From an uncultured Bacteroidales bacterium (GTDB lineage: Bacteria; Bacteroidota; Bacteroidia; Bacteroidales; P3): a DNA stretch of 53,770 nucleotides. The stretch spans positions 1-53,770 of the forward strand of contig ONDE01000017.1 in NCBI GenBank assembly GCA_900316515.1, read 5' to 3'. The notes under the pieces are model-generated. The model had not been told where the DNA came from. It saw only the letters and a list, made by a program, of their open reading frames with translations, and did no database searches. Each line of letters opens with the position of its first letter. Position 1 is the stretch's first letter. Made by a program: the position numbers and the translations under genes. Shown here piece by piece: positions 25,669 to 34,743 of the stretch.

Positions 25669-27317
25669 AACGCATTTTCCGTATACTTATCTGCGCCAGC
25701 ATAATTTTCAACTTTCAACTTTCAACTTTCAACTTATCAGCGCAGCCATTCCCCCAAGACTATTTCCGCAACCCGATGAGCCATGATATTGGGCTTAGTG
25801 CCACCTTCGGTGAGTTCCGTACGAACCACTTCCATTCTGGCCTCGACATGCGCACCGGCGGCGCCATCGGCAAGCCCGTCTATGCCGCTGCCGACGGCTA
25901 TGTAGCCAAGGTGAGCATCTCGTCCTGGGGCGGCGGCAAGATACTATACATCAAGCATCCCAACGGATACACCACCGTATACATGCACCTCGATGGCTAT
26001 GCTGGCATTATTGGCCGTGTGGTGGAAGGTGAGCAATACCGCACCAAATCATTCAGCATCAACCGTACCTTCGAACCCAATGCCATGCCTGTGAAGAAAG
26101 GCCAACTGGTGGCTTACAGCGGAAACACTGGCGGCAGCGGCGGCCCGCATCTTCACTTCGAGGTGCGGCGCGGCGGCGCTGACGACCTACACACTGGCGC
26201 AAGACTCTACAACCCGTTGCTCTTCGGCCTGCCATATACCGACAATATCAAACCGACAATACGCGGGCTGCGTGTATACCCCATTGGCGGCACACCCCTG
26301 GCTGTGGGTAAAGACAACAGCGTAAGCGTCGACGGCCCTTTCTATCTGGGCATCTATGCCACTGACGCTGCCGAGGGCTCAACGGCCAAGAATGGTGTAC
26401 ACCGTGTGGAGGTGTACCTCGACGGCCAACTATTCTTCATGTACACGCCCGAGAGCTTCGTCACCGACTCCACCCGCATGGTTAATGCACTGATAGACTT
26501 CCCCCTATTCCGCCGCACAAGGCAAGCATATTTGCTTACCCGATGCCTGCCTGGCGCCCAGGGCGAGTGGGTGAAAGTGCGGCATGGCGACGGCATATTC
26601 CGCCTCACCAAAGGGGAACATCGTATACGGGTGATGGTATACGACATCAGGGATAACCTTGCCGAGCAGACGCTGAAAGTGCACGTAAACGGCGAGAAAA
26701 AAGCCACAGCTCCCAAGACCGACATGCACTACACCGAGCCCTACGTATACAACGGTTCTATGGCGCGTGTAGAGATGCACCCGTACACACTTTATGCCGA
26801 CGACCACATGCGCATAGTGGAAGGTAATGCCGTCACCGTGGAGCCCACCGTCAACCCACTGCCACCACACAAGAATTACAACCTTAGCCTCAAAGGACAT
26901 GGCAACTATGGTGTAGCGCCAGAGAAGGTCACCATAGTACGACTAGAGGGCGCCAAACGCTTTGCCAGCAAGACACGCCACCGCGACGGATGGTATATCT
27001 CGCAAGTGCGCGACTTCGGCACATTCACCCTTGCCGTCGACACCATCCCCCCAACTGTGAAACCCGTAAACTACAGCGAAGGCAAACCTCTTAAGGGGAA
27101 CAACATCAGACTGAAGATAGGCGACGATCTGAGTGGAGTAGAGACATACAACTGCTACCTGAATGGGCAATGGATATTGGCCGAATACGATGGCAAAAGT
27201 GCCACCCTCAGCATCAACGCCATTGGCAAACTGAGATCTGGCAACAACGAGTTAACGGTGGAAGTCACCGACGCCTGTGGCAACATATGCCATAGGCGCT
27301 ACACCTTAAAAAAATAG
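25665..27317 (+). CDS. M23 (LytM-type) peptidase
   Basis: A 550-residue exported protein. The LytM domain at about 45-175 has complete zinc-binding motifs (HFHSGLDMR and GPHLHFEVR), so it should cut peptidoglycan cross-bridges or activate a hydrolase. The remaining 370 residues are beta-rich Ig-like modules (VDTIPPTVKP, DLSGVETYNCY). Most of the signal peptide hydrophobic core (IIFNFQLSTFNLS) is encoded by the TTTCAAC heptamer repeat. Coupled to the fucosidase by a 4-nt overlap. Confidence 0.9.
   Translation: MKRIFRILICASIIFNFQLSTFNLSAQPFPQDYFRNPMSHDIGLSATFGEFRTNHFHSGLDMRTGGAIGKPVYAAADGYVAKVSISSWGGGKILYIKHPNGYTTVYMHLDGYAGIIGRVVEGEQYRTKSFSINRTFEPNAMPVKKGQLVAYSGNTGGSGGPHLHFEVRRGGADDLHTGARLYNPLLFGLPYTDNIKPTIRGLRVYPIGGTPLAVGKDNSVSVDGPFYLGIYATDAAEGSTAKNGVHRVEVYLDGQLFFMYTPESFVTDSTRMVNALIDFPLFRRTRQAYLLTRCLPGAQGEWVKVRHGDGIFRLTKGEHRIRVMVYDIRDNLAEQTLKVHVNGEKKATAPKTDMHYTEPYVYNGSMARVEMHPYTLYADDHMRIVEGNAVTVEPTVNPLPPHKNYNLSLKGHGNYGVAPEKVTIVRLEGAKRFASKTRHRDGWYISQVRDFGTFTLAVDTIPPTVKPVNYSEGKPLKGNNIRLKIGDDLSGVETYNCYLNGQWILAEYDGKSATLSINAIGKLRSGNNELTVEVTDACGNICHRRYTLKK
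25704..25740 (+). repeat. TTTCAAC heptamer repeat in a signal peptide
   Basis: Four or five TTTCAAC units encode FNFQLSTFNLS at residues 15-25 of the M23 peptidase, the same 11 residues as the insert in Mfd near residue 407. Confidence 0.85.
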
Positions 27318-27385
27318 TTTCGAACACAATAATACAACATAAGACTCGTTTTAAAAGCATATTAACCCAATTAAACAAAATCATT

Positions 27386-28306
27386 ATGAAGAAAGTATCA
27401 TTATTCACAATGGCTCTTGCCGTGGCCTGCATCTTCGCAGCCTGCACCAAAGACGGTGTCTACAATCCCAAGGAGAAAATCAGCGAAGTGTACATCTCCG
27501 AGTCGAGTGCCTACACCTATGGCGGGACCACCACCAGCAACAGCACACCGAAGTACATGAGCGAAAAATGGACATGGAACGGCAAACAACTCACCAGCAT
27601 CAGCTACTACAACACTGACGGTGCAATCGAAAGCACCACCACCTTCTCCTACGACGGCAAGCAGCTCAGCGAAATCAAGTTGGGCAACAATGTCTCGAAA
27701 CTGACCTATGACGGCAGCAAACTCTCCAAAATCGAGAGCTTCAATGGCAACGAGCTTTTATCTACCGCCACAGTGACCCACGACGGCAAGAAGATTGTAA
27801 AGATCGAATTCGAGAACTATGACAGCGACAAAGCCTGCAAAGATGCCAAAGCAATGGCATTCAAGCAGACCGTGATGAAGTTCATCATGCCCGTCTACAC
27901 CGAAAACACTGCCGAAATGCTCAACACGATCTCCACCAAGGGCACCGACAAATACACCATGGAATTTGAATGGAGCGGCAAAAACATCAGCAAAGTCACC
28001 ATGAAAGACGCTGAAGGCAGCAATACTATCACATACTCCTACGACGAAATGAAGAACCCCTACAAAGGCTTCTTCTATTTCATTGAGAACCCCGCCGAAT
28101 ATGGTAGCCAGAACAATGTCGTCAGCGAGACCATTTCCTATGTCGAGGACGGTCAAACTGAGAACTACACCTACAACTACACTTACGAATACGATGGCAA
28201 ATGGCCCGAGACCAAGACCTACACCCACGGTTATTCCGAGTCTGTTCTTGGCAACGAGGTCAGCTACACCTCCACCAGAGTCACCTACTTCGAGTATGAC
28301 GACTAA
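27386..28306 (+). CDS. Lipoprotein with YD-repeat-like beta strands
   Basis: A 306-residue lipoprotein (signal ends IFAACTKD). Repeated short beta pairs of the type W-x-GKQLTSISYYN and SYDGKQLSEIKL occur through the chain, with a long more irregular middle. This resembles DUF4595/RHS-like YD-repeat lipoproteins of Bacteroidales. Function unknown. It is a single gene followed by a good terminator. Another exported YD-type protein sits at 32336-33163. Confidence 0.65.
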   Translation: MKKVSLFTMALAVACIFAACTKDGVYNPKEKISEVYISESSAYTYGGTTTSNSTPKYMSEKWTWNGKQLTSISYYNTDGAIESTTTFSYDGKQLSEIKLGNNVSKLTYDGSKLSKIESFNGNELLSTATVTHDGKKIVKIEFENYDSDKACKDAKAMAFKQTVMKFIMPVYTENTAEMLNTISTKGTDKYTMEFEWSGKNISKVTMKDAEGSNTITYSYDEMKNPYKGFFYFIENPAEYGSQNNVVSETISYVEDGQTENYTYNYTYEYDGKWPETKTYTHGYSESVLGNEVSYTSTRVTYFEYDD

Positions 28307-28331
28307 AAGTAGTCTTTCTAAATCGAACAAT

Positions 28332-28366
28332 AAAGCCCGGGGCATTTGCCTCGGGCTTTCTGTTTG
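28332..28366 (+). terminator. Terminator downstream of the YD-repeat lipoprotein
   Basis: AAAGCCCG (28332-28339) pairs with CGGGCTTT (28352-28359) with inner GGC/GCC and a 4-nt loop, then CTGTTTG. Confidence 0.85.
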
Positions 28367-28382
28367 TATGCTCATATGAGCA

Positions 28383-29009
28383 TTAGCTGTTCTGACGGGC
28401 TTTCAGTTCCTCGTAGAACTTGGCGCGTGCGGTGGTTATCCACGGTTCGACCCAAAGGAGGTAGATGCCGAGGGTGAGGCAGCCAAGCAGAATCCAGCCG
28501 ATGAAGCCGAGGTCAAGCAGGAAGAGTTTCCACTTGTAGCCACGCATCATCTCCTTACTCTTCTTGATGCAGTCCATGGCACTCATCTCGGGATTATCCT
28601 TCATGATATAAGGAGTCATGGAGTATGCATAGCTCATGATGATGCCAGGAATGATGAGCAGCAGTGTCCACAACATCACGAAGACGCTCACAAGCAGCGA
28701 GGTGCCAAGATAGCGGCCATATTCTTTGAAGGCGTCGAACGGACGGAGAACCAGTCCGTCGACATCCTCGCCGCGCACATGGCGCAAGAATGCCACACTG
28801 TAGCCAAAGCCGAGCGGGCAGACCACCAGCAGTGCGGCGACATATCCCAGCCAAGGAATAGCGCTGACGATACCGGCAACGACACAATAAACAAGTGTGC
28901 AGAGCACAGGATTAAGCCAGCGGCCGCTGAGGGTGGCCTTGGCAGCACGGCGGATGTCCACATTGGCGGGCATCATGGCGGGGGCATTGGGGTTGAATGT
29001 TTCTTCCAT
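28383..29009 (-). CDS. DUF975-type integral membrane protein
   Basis: A 208-residue protein with four or more membrane helices (VLCTLVYCVVAGIVSAI, VAALLVVCPLGFGYSVAF, LLVSVFVMLWTLLLIIPGIIMSYAYSM, LDLGFIGWILLGCLTLGIYLLWVEPW). The LLIIPGIIMSYAYSMTPYI and SKEMMRGYKWKLFLLDLGFIGW segments are typical of DUF975. Function unknown. Monocistronic by position, separated from rocD by a terminator. Confidence 0.8.
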   Translation of the reverse strand: MEETFNPNAPAMMPANVDIRRAAKATLSGRWLNPVLCTLVYCVVAGIVSAIPWLGYVAALLVVCPLGFGYSVAFLRHVRGEDVDGLVLRPFDAFKEYGRYLGTSLLVSVFVMLWTLLLIIPGIIMSYAYSMTPYIMKDNPEMSAMDCIKKSKEMMRGYKWKLFLLDLGFIGWILLGCLTLGIYLLWVEPWITTARAKFYEELKARQNS

Positions 29010-29046
29010 GGTATTTTGATTTTGGGGTTAAAAATTATCATCTAAA

Positions 29047-29096
29047 AAAGTAGCCAAGACAGAGAGCCTACTACTAGGTGTTGTCTTGACTACTTT
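29047..29096. terminator. Terminator of rocD
   Basis: AAAGTAG and CAAGAC on the left pair with GTCTTG and CTACTTT on the right, with a one-base mismatch between the two stems. The build is like the mfd terminator. Confidence 0.7.
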
Positions 29097-29126
29097 ACTA
29101 TTGTCCACTTACTGTTATGTAAACAA

Positions 29127-30347
29127 TTACTCGAAGCTCTTGATGGCCTCCTTGATGAGCTCCATGGCGGCACGCAGCTGCTCCTCGGTGATGACCAGCG
29201 GGGGAGCGAAGCGGATGATGTGCTGGTGTGTCGGCTTGGCAAGAACGCCGAGGTCGCGCATCTTCAGGCACACATCCCATGCCTCTTTGCCATTGTGGGG
29301 CTTGATGATGATGGCGTTCAGCAAGCCTTTGCCGCGCACCTTCTCAATCATCGGGCTCTTGAAGTTCGACATCTCCTCGCGGAAGATCTTGCCGAGGCGC
29401 TCGGCGTTCTCCATGAGGTGCTCCTCCTTGATGACCTGCAGGGCAGCGATACTGACCTTGGCAGCGATGGGGTTGCCACCGAAGGTGGAGCCGTGCTCAC
29501 CGGGCTTGATATTCAGCATGATGTCGTCGTCGGCCAGAACGGCGCTGACGGGCATCACACCACCACCGAGGGCCTTGCCGAGGATGAGCAGGTCGGGGCG
29601 CACATTCTCGTGATCGCAGGCCAACATCTTGCCGGTACGGGCGATACCGCACTGCACCTCGTCGGCCATGAACAGGACGTTGTATTTCTTGCAGATGTCG
29701 TAGCACTTCTTGAGGTAACCCTCATCGGGAACATAGACACCAGCCTCGCCCTGAATGGGCTCAACGAGGAAGCCGGCCACCTTCTTGCCGTGTTCGGCCA
29801 GGCATTTCTCAAGGGCGTCGGGATCGTTATAAGGGATACGCAGGAAGCCGGGAGTCATGGGGCCGTAGTTGGCGTAGCTCTCGGGGTCGTTGCTCATGGT
29901 GATGATAGTGATGGTGCGGCCGTGGAAGTTACCCTCGCAGCAGACAATCATCACTTCGTCGTTGGGAATGCCTTTCTTCACCACACCCCAGCGGCGGGCC
30001 AGCTTAAGGGCTGTCTCGTCGGCCTCGGCACCGGTGTTCATGGGCAACACCTTGTCATAGCCGAAATACTCGGTGACATATTTCTCCCACTCGCCGAGGC
30101 AATTGTTGTAGAAAGCACGGCTCGAGAGGGTCAGCTCATGGGCCTGGTCGCACATAGCCTTGACAATCTTCGGGTGGCAGTGACCCTGGTTCACAGCGCT
30201 GTAGGCCGACAGGAAGTCATAGTACTTCTTACCCTCGCAGTCCCACACGAAAGCGCCCTCGCCTTTGGCAAGCACAACGGGCAGCGGATGATAGTTATGG
30301 GCGCCATACTTGGCTTCCATCTCCATGAATTGTTCTGATTTTGTCAT
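29127..30347 (-). CDS. rocD: Ornithine aminotransferase
   Basis: A 406-residue class III PLP aminotransferase. It moves the delta-amino group of ornithine to 2-oxoglutarate. [14 protein letters not shown], the EPIQGEAGV loop, the ADEVQCG aspartate and the PLP lysine in [10 protein letters not shown] support the call. An in-frame ATG at 30437 lies upstream of the promoter; the start at 30347 ([11 protein letters not shown]) is preferred. Confidence 0.94.
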   Translation of the reverse strand: MTKSEQFMEMEAKYGAHNYHPLPVVLAKGEGAFVWDCEGKKYYDFLSAYSAVNQGHCHPKIVKAMCDQAHELTLSSRAFYNNCLGEWEKYVTEYFGYDKVLPMNTGAEADETALKLARRWGVVKKGIPNDEVMIVCCEGNFHGRTITIITMSNDPESYANYGPMTPGFLRIPYNDPDALEKCLAEHGKKVAGFLVEPIQGEAGVYVPDEGYLKKCYDICKKYNVLFMADEVQCGIARTGKMLACDHENVRPDLLILGKALGGGVMPVSAVLADDDIMLNIKPGEHGSTFGGNPIAAKVSIAALQVIKEEHLMENAERLGKIFREEMSNFKSPMIEKVRGKGLLNAIIIKPHNGKEAWDVCLKMRDLGVLAKPTHQHIIRFAPPLVITEEQLRAAMELIKEAIKSFE

Positions 30348-30393
30348 AGTTATATAATTTTTAATGATATTGTTGCCATTTTGAAACCGAGTG

Positions 30394-30426
30394 CAAATAT
30401 ACACATATTTTTTTATTTCACACAAA
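30394..30426 (-). promoter_or_regulatory. Promoter of rocD
   Basis: On the minus strand TTTG (30423-30426), a 21-nt spacer and TATATTTG (30394-30401). An 11-bp-period repeat begins about 30 nt further upstream. Confidence 0.7.
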
Positions 30427-30456
30427 TAATCTTTCAACCAGATATTGACACGGCCT

Positions 30457-30522
30457 TTTCTTCCATACCCCCCCCATTGTTCTTCTATCGTTCTCCTATG
30501 GTCGATAGAAGAACAAAAGGAA
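30457..30522. repeat. Weak 11-bp-period array with dyad symmetry
   Basis: TTTCTTCCATA, a C-rich unit, GTTCTTCTATC, GTTCTCCTATG, GTCGATAGAAG and AACAAAAGGAA follow at 11-bp spacing. GTTCTTCTATCG (30479-30490) is the reverse complement of CGATAGAAGAAC (30503-30514). Sits between divergent rocD and the ABC transporter gene. Confidence 0.55.
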
Positions 30523-30608
30523 AACCGGACAACACTTCAGCAAGCCGTGGACGAGGAAAAACTGTCGTATAGCATATACTATTTATTGCATACACGCGTT
30601 ATCTATGT

Positions 30609-32285
30609 GTGGAAAAGGACAACAGCATACTCGAGGTCAAGGGCCTCTCGGTGGCTTTCGGCGACCGCACGGTGGTCGACAATGTTAGCTACGCGCTGCA
30701 TCGCGGCCGCACACTTGGCATCGTCGGCGAGAGCGGCAGCGGCAAGAGCGTGAGCAGCATGGCGCTGATGGGCCTGCTGCCGAAAAAGGCAACCGTCAGC
30801 GGAACAGCAATGCTCAACGGGACAAACCTGCTGAACCTCACCGAGGACGAGTTCCGCGCCATCCGCGGCCGCCGCATCGGAATGATTTTCCAGGAGCCCA
30901 TGACGAGCCTCAACCCCGTGCAGAAATGCGGGGCGCAGGTGGTCGAGATGCTGCGACAGCACGAAGATGTGAGTGACAAAGAAGCTCGCGAGCGCATAAT
31001 AGAACTGTTCCGCGAGGTGCTTCTCCCCCGTCCCGAGAAGATTTTCGACAGCTATCCTCATGAGCTCAGCGGCGGACAGAAGCAGCGTGTGATGATAGCC
31101 ATGGCTTTGATAAACCACCCCGACATACTCATCGCCGACGAGCCCACCACGGCCCTCGACGTAACGGTGCAGAAAACCATACTCGAACTGCTCAAGTCGC
31201 TACAAGAGAAATACGGCATAAGCATCATCTTCATCACTCACGACCTCGGCGTGATAGCGCAGATCGCCGACGACATACTGGTGATGTACCGCGGCAAGGT
31301 GGTGGAGCAAGGACCCGCCGACGCAATACTCCACAACCCACAAGAACCCTATACCAAAGGTCTGCTGGCCTGCCGTCCACCCCTCGACAGCCGACCCGAG
31401 CGTTTGCCTACGGTAGAAGACTATCTTTCAAATGAGGAATTCGGAATGAGGAATGAGGAATTGGCTGACGCTTCAATTGATTCAACATTCAACATTCAAC
31501 ATTCAACTTTAATCTCCGTCAAGAACCTGACGGTGGAATACACCCTCAAGAAAAGCCTCTTTGGCAAGCCCTTGCAGACGCTGAAGGGTGTCGACGGCAT
31601 CAGCTTCGACATCATGGAGGGCGAGACGCTGGGTCTCGTTGGCGAAAGCGGTTGCGGCAAGACAACCCTCGGGCGTGCCTTGCTGCGCCTGATAGACCAC
31701 AACTCCGGCAGCATCAGCTACCGCGGCCGTTCGCTCGACAAACTGAGCGACCATGAAATGCGCGCCCTGCGGCCTAAACTGCAGATCATCTTCCAAGACC
31801 CCTACTCCTCGCTGAACCCGAGGATAACCATTGGCGACGCCATAGCCGAGCCGCTGGCAGTACACTCTAGAGAATCTAGAATATCCAGAAGAGATACCGT
31901 TATTGAACTTATGGAGCAGGTGGGGCTGCAGTCCGACTGGTACAACCGCTACCCGCACGAACTCAGCGGCGGCCAGCGCCAGCGCGTTTGTATAGCGCGC
32001 GCACTGATACTGCAACCCGAACTGGTGGTATGCGACGAGAGCGTGTCTGCCCTAGATGTCAGCGTGCAGGCGCAGGTACTCAACCTCCTCAACGACCTCA
32101 AGCGGCGCTACCACTACACCTACCTCTTCATCACCCACGACCTGTCGGTCGTAAAGTTCCTCTCCGACCGTATCATGGTGATGCAGCAGGGCCGCATCGT
32201 CGAGAGCGGCACTCCCGACGAACTCTTCGCCAATCCACAGACGGAATACACGCGGACGCTCATCTCCGCGATACCTAGACTATAA
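30609..32285 (+). CDS. Fused dipeptide/oligopeptide ABC transporter ATPase (DppD-DppF type)
   Basis: A 558-residue protein made of two complete ABC ATPase halves. The first has [16 protein letters not shown] and [11 protein letters not shown]; the second has [16 protein letters not shown] and [11 protein letters not shown], where serine replaces the usual proline. Each half ends with an oligopeptide-transporter-type C-terminal extension. The start is GTG: no in-frame ATG precedes the first Walker motif. The linker between the halves (about residues 273-302) is built of repeat DNA also present in mfd. No permease or binding protein genes are adjacent. Confidence 0.92.
   Translation: MEKDNSILEVKGLSVAFGDRTVVDNVSYALHRGRTLGIVGESGSGKSVSSMALMGLLPKKATVSGTAMLNGTNLLNLTEDEFRAIRGRRIGMIFQEPMTSLNPVQKCGAQVVEMLRQHEDVSDKEARERIIELFREVLLPRPEKIFDSYPHELSGGQKQRVMIAMALINHPDILIADEPTTALDVTVQKTILELLKSLQEKYGISIIFITHDLGVIAQIADDILVMYRGKVVEQGPADAILHNPQEPYTKGLLACRPPLDSRPERLPTVEDYLSNEEFGMRNEELADASIDSTFNIQHSTLISVKNLTVEYTLKKSLFGKPLQTLKGVDGISFDIMEGETLGLVGESGCGKTTLGRALLRLIDHNSGSISYRGRSLDKLSDHEMRALRPKLQIIFQDPYSSLNPRITIGDAIAEPLAVHSRESRISRRDTVIELMEQVGLQSDWYNRYPHELSGGQRQRVCIARALILQPELVVCDESVSALDVSVQAQVLNLLNDLKRRYHYTYLFITHDLSVVKFLSDRIMVMQQGRIVESGTPDELFANPQTEYTRTLISAIPRL
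31425..31515 (+). repeat. In-frame insert with opposed repeat arms in the ABC ATPase linker
   Basis: GAGGAAT-type heptamers on the left oppose CATTCAA heptamers on the right. The translation ([10 protein letters not shown] ... [10 protein letters not shown]) matches the first Mfd insert in plan and several residues, and the murB insert in STFNIQHS. Confidence 0.85.
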
Positions 32286-32286
32286 A

Positions 32287-32312
32287 AAAGGCCGCCAAAT
32301 TTGGCGACCTTT
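32287..32312. terminator. Bidirectional terminator
   Basis: AAAGG-CGCCAAA pairs with TTTGGCG-CCTTT, flanked by A- and T-runs, between two convergent genes. Confidence 0.8.
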
Positions 32313-32335
32313 ATTATAGCATCACTTTTTATATA

Positions 32336-33163
32336 TCAATTAACCGGGTAGGCAATCTCGCGCTCGATGACCTGATAGGGCACGTTGTTGCGGTAGATGG
32401 TCTGGCGCACCCAGTTGTCGTCCTCATCGTACTCGTAGACATACGAGTGCTTCCAGTTGAGGTGCTCGTCGTAGTTGAACGAGCTGACCTCGATGAGGTT
32501 GTCGTGGTCATCGTAGTAGTAGGTGGTGAGGGCCGAGAGAAACTCGTCGGCATCGTAGAAGCGCCACTCTATGCGGTTGCCACGCTGGTCATACTTGTAC
32601 AGGTAGTGCTGCATCAGCTCACCGTCGCGGTTGTAGAACTCCATCTCGGTGCAGTTGCCACGGTTGTCGTACTTATAAGTACGTTTCTCGGTCATCTCGC
32701 CGTCGCTGTCGAAACTCTGCTCCTCGACCTTAAGACCATTGCTGAACTTCGAACTTTCTTTCTTGGTCATCTGGTTGCCGAGGAACACGGTGCGCTCAAT
32801 GCGGTTGCCATCCTTGTCGTTGAGGTAAGCAGTACGGCCGGTGAGCATCTTCTCGCGGTTGTACTCGTTCCAACCAAGGCTGTAGCCATTGACATCGAAG
32901 TAGTAGCTGTACCAGGTGTAGTCGTCGGCTTTGGTACGGAACTTATCGGCAAAGTTGCCGCGCTTGTCGAAAGTGATGCTATCGATGCAGATAAGCTTAC
33001 GGCCACCGTCGGCGCCGCCACGAAGGTTGTAGGTATACTCAATGACATAGATTGCGTTGCCATGGATACCCATTTCCATGCGCGAACTCTTGCGTGGCTT
33101 GGGGCCTGCAAACACTGTAAATACCACTAACAGAGTCAGTACAAGTGCAATATTTTTCTTCAT
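32336..33163 (-). CDS. Exported YD-repeat-like protein
   Basis: A 275-residue protein with a signal peptide (LTLLVVFTVFAG). It is built of repeats of the type YDNRGNCTEMEFYNRDGEL and YDQRGNRIEWRFYDADEFL, the beta-strand pattern of RHS/YD proteins, at a spacing of about 25 residues. There is no RHS core or toxin tip. Function unknown. A TATCTTTG element lies 22 nt upstream of the start. Confidence 0.7.
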   Translation of the reverse strand: MKKNIALVLTLLVVFTVFAGPKPRKSSRMEMGIHGNAIYVIEYTYNLRGGADGGRKLICIDSITFDKRGNFADKFRTKADDYTWYSYYFDVNGYSLGWNEYNREKMLTGRTAYLNDKDGNRIERTVFLGNQMTKKESSKFSNGLKVEEQSFDSDGEMTEKRTYKYDNRGNCTEMEFYNRDGELMQHYLYKYDQRGNRIEWRFYDADEFLSALTTYYYDDHDNLIEVSSFNYDEHLNWKHSYVYEYDEDDNWVRQTIYRNNVPYQVIEREIAYPVN

Positions 33164-33184
33164 TTTATACTATATTTTGCGGTG

Positions 33185-33192
33185 CAAAGATA
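33185..33192 (-). promoter_or_regulatory. -7 element for the YD-repeat protein
   Basis: Minus-strand TATCTTTG; TTTG candidates lie 16 and 22 nt upstream, neither at ideal spacing. Confidence 0.45.
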
Positions 33193-33228
33193 CAACTATT
33201 TTGTGACACAAACGCAAATAATCTAAAA

Positions 33229-34725
33229 TTATTGTTTCCAAGTACCTTTTTTCCTCCTGTTACGGAGTCTCTTGACACGCCGAATGACTCTGATTTTAGT
33301 CATCCAGAAAGGCGCTAACGAGGCGCCGATGAGGGTTACGATACCGGCTATGATATAACCCCAGGGGTTCGGTATAACACTGCCGAGACCCTCCTTGTGG
33401 GCCACCAGGATGAAGCTGGCGCAGACGAAGGTCATGAAGTTGGCCGGCAGGATGGTGAGCAGCGCGGCATAGCCCTTGCCTTTCTTCAACAGGAAGGAAG
33501 TGATAGCCCAGAGGGTGAATACTGCCAGTATCTGGTTGCACCAGGCGAAATAGCGCCAGATGGTCTGGAAGCCGTCGGCGTCGCTGAAAGCATAGACCAG
33601 CAGGCCGCCAGCCAGCACAAACAGAGGCAGAGCCACGGCGATGCGCTTTGCCATGGGCTTCTGGTCGATATGGAACTGGTCGGCCACAATGAGGCGTGCC
33701 GAACGCATGGCGGTGTCGCCACTGGTGATGGCGGCACAGATGACGCCAAGGATAGATATGACGGCCAGCACCTTGGGGAACCACTCGTTGCAGATGACAC
33801 CCACCATGGCATCACCGCTCTTGCCGACGCATAGCTCCGGCTTGTCGTGGAAGAAGTAGGCGGCGGCAGCAGCCCAGATAAGGGCGACAATACCCTCGGT
33901 AATCATGGCGCCGTAGAAGATGGGACGCGCCTGTTTTTCATTAACCATGCAGCGGGCCATAAGGGGCGACTGCGTGGCATGGAAGCCGCTGATGGCGCCG
34001 CAGGCTATGCTGACGAACATCATGGGGAAGATGGGGTTGGTCTCGGCCTGAGGATGGCGGTTCTCCAGGCCGTCCCAAATCTCAACCAGGTGCACATCGG
34101 GTATCACGAAGAAGGCCGCCACCAGCATCACGGCCATGGCCAGCAGCAGAAAGCCGAAAATAGGGTACACCTTGCCAATCACCTTGTCGATGGGCAGCAG
34201 GGTGGCCACCAGATAATAGACGAAGATAATGACAGGCCATATCCACAGCGGCCAGCCAGGGGTGAAATTGTCAACCAGCAGCTGCGACGGAGTCTTCACA
34301 AACACAGCCCCCACCAGCACCATCAGAACGATGGTGAAGAAAGCCATGAAGGTCTTCACCCTCTTGCCCAGGTACTTGCCGTGTATCTCGGGCAGCGAAG
34401 CGCCGTCATTCCGCAGGCTGATGAAGCCGGCGATGAAGTCGTGCACAGCACCGGCAAAGATGCTGCCGAACACGATCCACAGGAACGAAGCAGTGCCGAA
34501 CTGCGCACCCATGATGGCGCCGCAGATGGGACCCACGCCAGCGATGTTGAGGAACTGTATGAGGAAGATGCGCCACGGCTTCATAGGCACATAGTCCACC
34601 CCGTCGGGGTGCGCCACCGCCGGCGTAATGCGCTTCGGATTAACACCGATAACACGTGCAATAACCTTGGAATAAAGCCAGTACCCCAGCACCAGCAGGA
34701 TTACAGAAATAATGAATGTTATCAT
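33229..34725 (-). CDS. cstA: CstA-family carbon starvation/pyruvate transporter
   Basis: A 498-residue membrane protein of the CstA family, shorter than the 700-residue Escherichia coli protein as is usual in Bacteroidota. GVDYVPMKPWRIFLIQFLNIAGVGPI, GAVHDFIAGFISLRNDGASLPEI and the FHATQSPLMARCM motif are typical. Homologues take up pyruvate or peptides. The C-terminal tail is basic (RVKRLRNRRKKG). It follows the MBL nuclease gene by 18 nt. Confidence 0.88.
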   Translation of the reverse strand: MITFIISVILLVLGYWLYSKVIARVIGVNPKRITPAVAHPDGVDYVPMKPWRIFLIQFLNIAGVGPICGAIMGAQFGTASFLWIVFGSIFAGAVHDFIAGFISLRNDGASLPEIHGKYLGKRVKTFMAFFTIVLMVLVGAVFVKTPSQLLVDNFTPGWPLWIWPVIIFVYYLVATLLPIDKVIGKVYPIFGFLLLAMAVMLVAAFFVIPDVHLVEIWDGLENRHPQAETNPIFPMMFVSIACGAISGFHATQSPLMARCMVNEKQARPIFYGAMITEGIVALIWAAAAAYFFHDKPELCVGKSGDAMVGVICNEWFPKVLAVISILGVICAAITSGDTAMRSARLIVADQFHIDQKPMAKRIAVALPLFVLAGGLLVYAFSDADGFQTIWRYFAWCNQILAVFTLWAITSFLLKKGKGYAALLTILPANFMTFVCASFILVAHKEGLGSVIPNPWGYIIAGIVTLIGASLAPFWMTKIRVIRRVKRLRNRRKKGTWKQ

Positions 34726-34743
34726 TGTACAATTGTTTTAGTC

